A DNA stretch of 5,192 nt from Amylibacter sp. Its GTDB lineage: Bacteria > Pseudomonadota > Alphaproteobacteria > Rhodobacterales > Rhodobacteraceae. Numbering within the stretch: position 1 is the first letter of the stretch; each line of letters opens with the position of its first letter. A program made the translations under genes and the position numbers. Shown here piece by piece: positions 1-5,192 of this stretch. The stretch covers positions 1 through 5,192 of the forward strand of contig JALWOO010000460.1 in the NCBI GenBank assembly GCA_027083485.1, in the 5' to 3' direction. The notes beneath the pieces were generated by a model. It did not search any database and was not told the DNA's origin. It saw nothing but the letters and a program-made list of their open reading frames with translations.

Positions 1-3
1 ATT

Positions 4-609
4 CTATATCCCTTGCATTTCAGCCAGCCGCGCCACATAGCGCGCCAGCGTGTCGATTTCCAGATTGATCCGGTCGCCAACGGCAACCTGACCCCAAATG
101 GTGTGTTTCTTGGTGTGGTCAATGAAATTCACATCAAAGCGGCAGCCATCCACGCCGTTCACCGTCAGCGAGGTGCCGTTCAGTGCCACCGATCCCTTGG
201 GCGCGATGAACCGCGCCAGATCGGCGGGGGCCTGAAATGTGACACGTGTGCTGTCGCCCTCATCGTGCATTTCCACCACTTCCGCCAGACCGTCCACATG
301 CCCTGAAACGATATGCCCGCCCAGCTCGTCGCCCACACAAAGCGCGCGTTCCAGATTGACCGGCTGACCGACTTTCCATGCGCCAATGTTGGTTTTGGAC
401 AGGGTCTCGGCGGAAATATCCACATCAAACCAGTGCTGTCCGGCGTCAATGCCGGTGTTCACCACCGTCAGGCAAACACCGTTATTGGCAATCGAGGCCC
501 CGATATCGATGGTTGCAGAATCATAGCCGCAGGCAATCCGCGCGCGCAAATCGCCGCGTTGATTCAGGGCGGCGACCTTGCCCACATCAGTAATTATTCC
601 GGTAAACAT
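4..609 (-). CDS. ribE: Riboflavin synthase, alpha chain type
   Basis: Catalyses the last step of riboflavin synthesis: dismutation of two 6,7-dimethyl-8-ribityllumazine molecules to riboflavin and a pyrimidinedione, in the cytoplasm. At 201 residues it has the usual family length and shows the two tandem lumazine-binding barrels. The N-terminal half opens with MFTGII and carries NGVCLTV (C46). The C-terminal half begins near GGHIVSGHVDG (94-107 region, H99 and H103) and carries NGTSLTV (S147) and a final segment NLEIDTLARYV (D186). C46, one of the histidines, S147 and D186 match positions known to matter in the E. coli enzyme. The ATG is preceded by GGGTGAG with 5 nt spacing, and the MFTGI start is a family hallmark, so the start is secure. 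The stop is TAG at the window edge. It diverges from the capsule genes and is probably unrelated to them functionally. The same enzyme is called ribC in E. coli. Confidence 0.97.
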   Translation of the reverse strand: MFTGIITDVGKVAALNQRGDLRARIACGYDSATIDIGASIANNGVCLTVVNTGIDAGQHWFDVDISAETLSKTNIGAWKVGQPVNLERALCVGDELGGHIVSGHVDGLAEVVEMHDEGDSTRVTFQAPADLARFIAPKGSVALNGTSLTVNGVDGCRFDVNFIDHTKKHTIWGQVAVGDRINLEIDTLARYVARLAEMQGI

Positions 610-783
610 CGATTCTCACCCATTAAATGACGGTTCAGGAATTAGCCCTTGTGTACATGTTGAGCAAGAAGAACTATAGATCAAACGGGTGAAATGCCGT
701 CTTTAGAACAGGTGGCTGTAACAAACTGCTTGATTTAGAGGCATTCGCGGGCCGGGTTCGCAGATGTGTAGTTAGGGTAAAAC
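610..783. promoter_or_regulatory. Divergent intergenic region, riboflavin synthase / kpsS
   Basis: This 174-bp gap separates the two divergent start codons, so it should hold promoters for both directions. I see no open frame with a good ribosome binding site inside it, no tRNA and no terminator. On the minus strand I do not see the conserved core of an FMN riboswitch before the riboflavin gene. On the plus strand there is no ops/JUMPstart-like element of the kind found before enterobacterial capsule operons. Small dyads are present: overlapping TGTACA and ACATGT palindromes at 652-660, ACAG/CTGT at 708-719, and AATGCC/GGCATT at 693-698 and 740-745. Confidence 0.6.
652..680 (+). promoter_or_regulatory. 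Candidate sigma-70-like promoter for the capsule genes
   Basis: TGTACA at 652-657 (4 of 6 matches to TTGACA) and TATAGA at 675-680 (4 of 6 to TATAAT) are separated by 17 bp. This would start transcription near 687 and give a leader of about 97 nt before kpsS. It is the best-spaced pair I found by eye in the gap. Both boxes are imperfect, and alphaproteobacterial promoters are hard to call by consensus, so this is only a candidate. Confidence 0.25.
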
Positions 784-2085
784 ATGATGTCTGTGCCAAA
801 TCATCAGGACATAAGCCGCAAGTCGTTTGTGTTTTTGCAAGGCCCGCACGGACCGTTTTTCTATGAACTTTCCAAATCAATCGCCGCCTCTGGTGCACAG
901 GTTACCAAGATCGGCTTTAACGAAGGCGATCGTTTCTTCTGGCGCAACCGCAAGAATTTCCTCGCTTTTACTGATCCGATCGAAAACTGGGCCGATTACA
1001 TTGATGCCTATCTGGCGGATGGCGTGACCGATCTGGTGATTTACGGGGACACCCGACCGATCCATAAAATCGCGATTGAAGCGGCCAAGCGTCAGGGCGT
1101 GCGCATCCATTGTTTCGAAGAAGGCTATCTGCGGCCCTATTGGGTGACCTATGAACGGGGCGGGGTGAATGGCCATTCGCGCCTGATGGATATGAGCGTG
1201 GCGCAGATGCGTGAAGCGTTGAAAACCATGGATAACGATCAGCCAGAGGCCCCGGCGCGCTGGGGTGATATGCGCCAGCATATCCTGCTCGGGGCGATTT
1301 ATCATTGGCATATCCTGTTTCGCAACGGGCGTTTTGCCAATTATCAGACCCATCGGGACGATTCCGTCAGTTCGGAATTCTGGTTGCATCTGAAACGCTT
1401 GCTGAACCGGCCTTCCCATGCCTATCGGCGCTGGAAGGCGACGCGGCGCATCAAGCGGGGCAATTTTGTCTATCATCTGGCACTGTTGCAGCTTGGGCAT
1501 GATGCTTCTATCCGCAGCCATTCGAGCTTCACCAACATGCCGGACTTCATGGATATTTGCGTCAAGGCCTTTGCCGGAAATGCGCCACATCATCACCATC
1601 TGGTGTTCAAATCCCACCCGCTGGAGGACGACCGCGAAGGGCTGGAGGGGGTCACGCGCCATCTGGCGGAAAAATACAAGGTTCAGGGCCGTATCCATTA
1701 CGTGCGCGGTGGCAAGCTGGCAGAATTGCTGGATTATACCCGTTCGGTTGTGACCATCAATTCCACCGCTGCCCAACAGGCCTTGTGGCGCGGTTTGCCG
1801 GTCAAGGCGCTGGGCACGGGTGTGTTTTGCAAGCCGGAGTTTACCTCCGAGCAAAGCCTTGAGGAATTTATGGCGGATCCGCAGAAACCCGATTTGCTGG
1901 CCTATCGGGATTACCGCCAGTATTTGCTGATGACCTCGCAGATTACCGGCGGGTTTTATTCCCGCAAAGGCCGCGCCCGTCTGGTGCGTCAGGTGGTGGA
2001 TATGGTGCTGTCCGATCAGGACCCTTATGATCGGCTTGCACAGGTTAGCGCGGCTCCTATGCAACAGTTACAGGCCGTCAAATAA
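784..2085 (+). CDS. kpsS: KpsS-type capsule beta-Kdo transferase (lipid-linker initiation)
   Basis: Family Capsule_synth, KpsS branch. In ABC-transporter-dependent capsule systems KpsS is a cytoplasmic, membrane-associated enzyme that moves the first beta-linked Kdo from CMP-Kdo to lysophosphatidylglycerol, starting the glycolipid anchor. Visible landmarks, in the order expected from remembered E. coli KpsS, are FLQGPHGPFF (17-26), FNEGDRFF (45-52), GDTRPIHK (88-95), FEEGYLRP (111-118), GGVN (126-129), the HP motif KSHPLE (276-281), VVTINSTAA (322-330) and YRQYLLMTSQ (377-386). The length of 433 residues fits the family, and there is no signal peptide or obvious membrane segment. The ATG at 784 follows AGGG at 774-777 with 6 nt spacing; the adjacent ATG at 787 is equally possible. 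It is the first capsule gene on this strand, 70 bp ahead of the export lipoprotein, so probably co-transcribed. A tetrahistidine at 269-272 just before the HP motif looks incidental. Confidence 0.94.
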   Translation: MMSVPNHQDISRKSFVFLQGPHGPFFYELSKSIAASGAQVTKIGFNEGDRFFWRNRKNFLAFTDPIENWADYIDAYLADGVTDLVIYGDTRPIHKIAIEAAKRQGVRIHCFEEGYLRPYWVTYERGGVNGHSRLMDMSVAQMREALKTMDNDQPEAPARWGDMRQHILLGAIYHWHILFRNGRFANYQTHRDDSVSSEFWLHLKRLLNRPSHAYRRWKATRRIKRGNFVYHLALLQLGHDASIRSHSSFTNMPDFMDICVKAFAGNAPHHHHLVFKSHPLEDDREGLEGVTRHLAEKYKVQGRIHYVRGGKLAELLDYTRSVVTINSTAAQQALWRGLPVKALGTGVFCKPEFTSEQSLEEFMADPQKPDLLAYRDYRQYLLMTSQITGGFYSRKGRARLVRQVVDMVLSDQDPYDRLAQVSAAPMQQLQAVK

Positions 2086-2155
2086 CATAATACTGCAAAA
2101 CCCTTTGTGTTTGTTGCTATTTTATGTAGGTTAAAAGAAAAAAACCGAGGCAGTT
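2086..2155 (+). promoter_or_regulatory. AT-rich leader before the export lipoprotein gene
   Basis: This 70-bp gap is clearly richer in A and T than the flanking coding DNA. It contains TATTTT at 2118-2123, which resembles a -10 box, but I find no convincing -35 box at proper spacing. An imperfect GCAA/TTGC dyad within 2094-2117 is too weak to call a terminator. The segment ends in GAGG (2147-2150), which serves the next gene. It may hold a secondary promoter, or simply be an operon spacer. Confidence 0.3.
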
Positions 2156-2158
2156 TTG
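2147..2158 (+). promoter_or_regulatory. Ribosome binding site selecting a TTG start
   Basis: GAGG at 2147-2150 lies 5 nt before TTG at 2156. A second option is GGGG at 2165-2168, 8 nt before another in-frame TTG at 2177. The first in-frame ATG (2210) would leave a signal peptide of only 12 residues without a basic n-region, so a TTG start is favoured. The choice between 2156 and 2177 is open. Confidence 0.55.
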
Positions 2159-3304
2159 ACAAAAGGGGCAGTAACCTTGTCAAATTATAGTAAACCCAGA
2201 GTCGGGGTAATGGCTCTTTTGGTAACGGCTTTTGCCGTGTCTTCCTGTGGTTTGCCACGGGTAGGACCGAATAAACGCGAGATTTTTGCAGGTAGTGTCC
2301 AAAAGCAGGGGAATGCCTACATCATTTCTGTGAATGATCGAGTAGTCGAGGCCACGGCCAACGCGCCGGCAGCAGGGTTTAGTGAAAAATTCCTGCGGGC
2401 AGGCAAAATCGGGGCAGATACAATTCAGCCCGGTGATACGTTGTTGCTCACTGTATACGAAAACGTAGATGATGGCCTGTTTAGCACCGCTGGCGCGCCT
2501 TCCACCCTAACGCAATTGCAGGTGGATCAGACAGGGCATATCTTTATTCCCTATGTTGGCCGCATTCGCGCTGCGGGCAGCACTCCTGAGGCCCTGCGTC
2601 GCCTGATCACACGCAAACTGGAACCGCAAACGCCTGAACCACAGGTGATTGTCCAACGGGCTGCAGGGGACGGGGCAACGGTTTCGATCCTCGGGGTCGG
2701 TGGTCAGGGTGTGTTCCCGATCGAAGCCTCCACCAGCACACTTTCCACCATGATTGCCAAATCCGGCGGCATCAGCACGAACCCCGAAAACACCCGCGTG
2801 ACGGTGACACGCGGCAAATACAAAGGCACGGTCTGGCTGGAGGATTTGTTCAACAAAACAGGACAAGACATCGCACTGCGTCCCAATGACCGGATCCTGA
2901 TTCAAGAAGACAAACGCCGGTTCACCGCCCTTGGGGCTACCGGCGGTCAGTCTCTGGTCGAATTTCCAAAACCGACCATGTCCGCGATCGAAGCGATTGC
3001 TTTTCTTGGCGGGCTGAATTCGTCAACGGCCGATCCGACCGGCATTTTCATCTTTCGCGATGAAACCGCGGAATTTGCCAACAAAGTGTTGGGGCGTAAT
3101 GATTTCGTAACGCCAAAACGGTTTGCCTATGTGCTGGATCTGACCGAACCAACGGGCGTATTTCTGGGTCGTGATTTCCAGATGCGTGACGGCGACACGA
3201 TTTACGTGACAGAAGCCCCTTATGTTCAGTGGACAAAAACCCTGTCTGTCCTGACCACAAGCGCAGGCGCAGCCGGTTCGCTGACCTCGGCAACCGGTGG
3301 CTAA
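2156..3304 (+). CDS. Outer-membrane polysaccharide export lipoprotein (Wza/CtrA/BexD type)
   Basis: Predicted exit channel for capsular polysaccharide across the outer membrane. The N-terminus has basic residues (K13, R15), a hydrophobic stretch (16-27) and a lipobox VSSC with C31 as the lipidated cysteine. The mature protein starts CGLPRVGP, a pattern I associate with CtrA/BexD-like proteins. A Poly_export domain covers about 88-170 (IQPGDTLLLTVYE, then VDQTGHIFIPYVGRI). Two SLBB-like modules follow: about 175-250 (VSILGVGGQGVFPIE to LRPNDRILI) and about 254-352 (FTALGATGG to MRDGDTIYVTEAP). The last 30 residues (YVQWTKTLSVLTTSAGAAG) could form the C-terminal helix that spans the outer membrane in Wza. 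At 382 residues it matches Wza, CtrA and BexD rather than the longer E. coli KpsD, so no kps letter is assigned. Its place between kpsS and kpsC supports the ABC-transporter-dependent capsule route. Confidence 0.93.
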   Translation: MTKGAVTLSNYSKPRVGVMALLVTAFAVSSCGLPRVGPNKREIFAGSVQKQGNAYIISVNDRVVEATANAPAAGFSEKFLRAGKIGADTIQPGDTLLLTVYENVDDGLFSTAGAPSTLTQLQVDQTGHIFIPYVGRIRAAGSTPEALRRLITRKLEPQTPEPQVIVQRAAGDGATVSILGVGGQGVFPIEASTSTLSTMIAKSGGISTNPENTRVTVTRGKYKGTVWLEDLFNKTGQDIALRPNDRILIQEDKRRFTALGATGGQSLVEFPKPTMSAIEAIAFLGGLNSSTADPTGIFIFRDETAEFANKVLGRNDFVTPKRFAYVLDLTEPTGVFLGRDFQMRDGDTIYVTEAPYVQWTKTLSVLTTSAGAAGSLTSATGG

Positions 3305-3326
3305 GTCCAGCGAAAATAGTCATAGT

Positions 3327-3365
3327 AAATCCGCAGCGGGGGAGGTCCCCTTGCCGCGGATTTTT
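3327..3365 (+). terminator. Intrinsic-terminator-like hairpin overlapping the kpsC start
   Basis: AAATCCGC (3327-3334) is a perfect complement of GCGGATTT (3356-3363). Inside, GGGG (3339-3342) pairs with CCCC (3347-3350) around an AGGT loop, with further G-C and G-U pairs between (3336-3338 with 3352-3354) and one A-C mismatch. The right arm runs into TTTTT at 3361-3365, and a second T-run follows at 3368-3372. This is the classic form of a rho-independent terminator, 22 nt after the stop of the export lipoprotein gene. It is odd because the kpsC frame is open straight through it, and the best kpsC ribosome binding site and TTG start lie inside it. It could be a partial terminator, an attenuator or a translational control structure. 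Confidence 0.6.
3341..3353 (+). promoter_or_regulatory. Ribosome binding site and TTG start of kpsC, inside a hairpin
   Basis: GGAGG at 3341-3345 is a near-perfect Shine-Dalgarno core, 5 nt before TTG at 3351. Its A and last two Gs sit in the loop and the rest in the left arm of the hairpin, while TTG sits in the right arm. The competing GTG at 3297 overlaps the preceding stop codon by 8 nt and has no comparable site before it. Confidence 0.5.
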
Positions 3366-5192
3366 GGTTTTTCGCTGGGTTTTTTGCTCGATAAACCGTT
3401 GCGGCGCAAAATGGCGGTGCTGGGCTGGCCGGTGCGGGTTGGCTTGCCAAGGCAGGGAGATGCGGTGGCCATTTGGGGGCGAAAACCTGTGGCCAAACGG
3501 GGTCAGGCCGTGGCACGCTGGCGCAATGTGCCGGTGATCAGCTTTGAAGACGGTTTTTTGCGATCGGTCCGGACCGGTCGTCAGGGCGCGGCGGGGCTGT
3601 CCCTGATTGCAGATGATCTGGGCATATATTTTGACACAGCCCATGCAAACCGTTTGCAGCGGCTGATTGAACAAAGCGCCGGTCATTCGTCAACAGAACT
3701 GGAGCGCGCGCAGAACGGTATTGATCTGCTGCGCCGGCATCACTTGTCAAAATACAATGATTTTCCGCTGCAACTCCCCGATCTTCCCGATGAATTTGTG
3801 CTGCTCGTCGATCAAACCCGAAATGACGCCTCCCTTGACGGGGCGGGGGCCGGTGCTGTCGATTTCAATCGTATGCTCACCGATGCGCTGGCGGATTACC
3901 CCGATATGCCGGTTGTGATTAAAACCCATCCCGAAACACAAGCGGGCATGCGCATTGGACATTTTGATCGGGCGGAGCTGCCGGATCGGGTGATCTTGCT
4001 GGATCAACCCTGTTCGCCATGGGTGTTGTTTGCGCGGGCCAAGGCCGTTTACGTGGTGTCTTCACAACTGGGCCTTGAGGCAATTTTTGCGGGCCATAAA
4101 CCGGTGACATACGGGCGCGCGTTTTATGCGGGGTTTGGCCTGACCACGGATCGCCATCCGGATCAGCCCACCCATGCGCCGCGCAGTCCTGCACAGATTT
4201 TCCATGCGGCCTATCTGCAATATACCCGCTGGTATGATCCGTTTTTTGATTGCGAAACCGGTTTTGAAACCACGGCGCGCACCCTTGCGGCGCAGGCGGG
4301 CTGGTGGCGCGAAACCCGACAGCCAACGATCTGCATCGGGATGCGCCTGTGGAAACGCGGTTTTTTGAAAAACTACCTTGCCAAGCCGCGCTATATTGAG
4401 GACACGCGGGCGGCTGTGGCAATGGCGCGTAAAACCAAGGCCAGAATTGCCATTTGGGCGGGCAAGGAAACGGCAGAGCTGCGCGAGCAGGCCGCCGCCG
4501 CCAAGGTGCCGTTGCTGCGGATAGAAGACGGTTTCTTGCGGTCAGCGGGGCTTGGGGCGGAATTGGTGCGTCCGGTTTCGTTGGCGTTTGATGATCTGGG
4601 AATTTACTATGACCCCACCCGCGAAAGCCGCCTTGAACGGCTTATCTCGGCATCGGTCGATCTGCCGGAATATGCCTTGAAACGGGCCGAAGCCCTGCGC
4701 CAGTCCATTCTGGCGGCGGGGCTGTCGAAATACAATCTTGGCGGGGAAACGCCGCAGCTGGGCGTTGAACCGGATCAGCAAACCATTCTGGTGCCCGGAC
4801 AGGTGGAGGATGATGCCTCGATCCTCAAGGGGGCCGGCAAGGTGCGCAGCAATCTTGATCTGCTGTCTGCGACCCGCACCGCGTTTCCCGATGCCTATCT
4901 GATCTATAAACCGCACCCCGATGTGCAAAAAGGCCTGCGCAAAGGGGCCTTGACCCCAGAGCAAACCGCAGGGCTTGCCGATCTGGTGCTGCCAGAGGCC
5001 GATATTTCGGCCCTGCTGGATCAGGTGGATATGGTGGCGACAATTACGTCCCTGACCGGATTTGAAGCCCTGCTGCGCGGCAAGAAGGTCGCCTGTTTTG
5101 GCGTGCCTTTCTATGCGGGCTGGGGGCTGACGCAGGATTTTGCCAAAACACCGGAGCGCCGGCAGGCACGCCCCGCATTGGCCGCGCTGATC
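3351..5192 (+). CDS. kpsC: KpsC-type two-module capsule beta-Kdo transferase, 3' end cut by window
   Basis: KpsC extends the single Kdo placed by KpsS into a short poly-Kdo linker with alternating beta-2,4 and beta-2,7 bonds, using two retaining glycosyltransferase modules in one chain. Both are visible. Module 1 has AIWGRKP (40-46), EDGFLRS (66-72), DDLGIYFD (88-95), LSKYN (132-136), VDQTRNDAS (153-161), KTHPE (191-195) and SSQLGLEAIFAG (237-248). Module 2 repeats the order: AIWAGKE (367-373), EDGFLRS (392-398), DDLGIYYD (414-421), LSKYN (458-462), VPGQVEDDAS (481-490), KPHPD (520-524) and TSLTGFEALLRG (566-577). The frame stays open for 614 codons to the window end; E. coli KpsC is about 675 residues, so roughly the last tenth is missing. 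The TTG start was chosen because GGAGG precedes it and because the similarity to E. coli KpsC that I recall begins near residue 3. A GTG at 3297 would add 18 residues and overlap the upstream gene. The 5' end lies within a terminator-like hairpin. Confidence 0.94.
   Translation, partial: MPRIFGFSLGFLLDKPLRRKMAVLGWPVRVGLPRQGDAVAIWGRKPVAKRGQAVARWRNVPVISFEDGFLRSVRTGRQGAAGLSLIADDLGIYFDTAHANRLQRLIEQSAGHSSTELERAQNGIDLLRRHHLSKYNDFPLQLPDLPDEFVLLVDQTRNDASLDGAGAGAVDFNRMLTDALADYPDMPVVIKTHPETQAGMRIGHFDRAELPDRVILLDQPCSPWVLFARAKAVYVVSSQLGLEAIFAGHKPVTYGRAFYAGFGLTTDRHPDQPTHAPRSPAQIFHAAYLQYTRWYDPFFDCETGFETTARTLAAQAGWWRETRQPTICIGMRLWKRGFLKNYLAKPRYIEDTRAAVAMARKTKARIAIWAGKETAELREQAAAAKVPLLRIEDGFLRSAGLGAELVRPVSLAFDDLGIYYDPTRESRLERLISASVDLPEYALKRAEALRQSILAAGLSKYNLGGETPQLGVEPDQQTILVPGQVEDDASILKGAGKVRSNLDLLSATRTAFPDAYLIYKPHPDVQKGLRKGALTPEQTAGLADLVLPEADISALLDQVDMVATITSLTGFEALLRGKKVACFGVPFYAGWGLTQDFAKTPERRQARPALAALI

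Noticed and set aside
13..630. Two plus-strand open frames (13-306 and 313-630) opposite riboflavin synthase
   Set aside because: Both mirror the real minus-strand gene, lack convincing ribosome binding sites and have no recognisable content.
610..783. FMN riboswitch before riboflavin synthase
   Set aside because: Reading the minus strand, I could not find the conserved core segments of the FMN aptamer, and the short gap would also have to hold the kpsS promoter.
1588..1599. Tetrahistidine in KpsS as a metal-binding site
   Set aside because: It falls in a variable position just before the conserved HP motif, and E. coli KpsS as recalled has unrelated residues there, so it is probably chance.
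877..2064. A 395-codon open frame on the minus strand, antisense to kpsS
   Set aside because: It lies wholly inside kpsS, shows no recognisable family or motif, and is the usual by-product of GC-biased codons. The plus-strand KpsS motifs are clear.
2093..2123. Possible terminator after kpsS
   Set aside because: The GCAA/TTGC dyad is short, imperfect and AU-rich, with no strong GC stem before the T-rich stretch; read-through into the lipoprotein gene is more likely.
3411..3422. GGCGGT sequence resembling the ops element of capsule operons
   Set aside because: It lies inside the kpsC coding frame, is incomplete (GGCGGTGC rather than GGCGGTAGC), and is not in a leader region.
3048..3686. A 212-codon minus-strand open frame across the lipoprotein/kpsC junction
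   Set aside because: It overlaps two well-supported genes, has a low-complexity P/R/H-rich composition typical of shadow frames, and shows no motif.
1..5192. Insertion sequences, CRISPR arrays, tRNA genes or phage attachment sites
   Set aside because: I saw no transposase, no spaced direct repeats, no cloverleaf and no terminal inverted repeats; almost all of the window is accounted for by four ordinary genes.

Overview
The window looks like chromosomal DNA from an alphaproteobacterium, most likely Rhodobacterales. This rests on moderately high GC, codon choice (many GCC, GCG, CTG and CGC), non-ATG starts and protein character; no rRNA or other phylogenetic marker is present, so the assignment is inference. 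It carries a housekeeping riboflavin gene on the minus strand and, diverging from it, the start of a capsule (K-antigen type) biosynthesis and export locus on the plus strand.

Layout: (1) 4-609 minus, riboflavin synthase, complete. (2) 610-783, a 174-bp divergent intergenic region with one weak promoter candidate toward the capsule genes. (3) 784-2085 plus, KpsS-type beta-Kdo transferase, complete. (4) 2086-2155, a short AT-rich leader. (5) 2156-3304 plus, outer-membrane polysaccharide export lipoprotein of the Wza/CtrA/BexD type, complete, TTG start. (6) 3327-3365, a terminator-like hairpin with a T-tract that overlaps the start region of the next gene. (7) 3351 (or 3297) to 5192 plus, KpsC-type two-module beta-Kdo transferase, cut by the right edge of the window after about 614 codons.

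How the genes work together: in ABC-transporter-dependent capsule systems KpsS adds the first beta-Kdo to a lysophosphatidylglycerol acceptor, KpsC extends this to a short poly-Kdo linker, the serotype polymer is built on the linker, an inner-membrane ABC transporter exports it, and an outer-membrane lipoprotein of the Wza/CtrA family forms the exit channel. The window supplies the linker enzymes and the outer-membrane channel. The ABC transporter, the periplasmic adaptor and the polymer-specific glycosyltransferases are not visible and would have to lie to the right or elsewhere.

No clearly new system is present. The most interesting point is the strong intrinsic-terminator-like hairpin that contains both the best ribosome binding site and the best-supported start codon of kpsC. 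It could act as an attenuator or translational switch between the export lipoprotein and KpsC.
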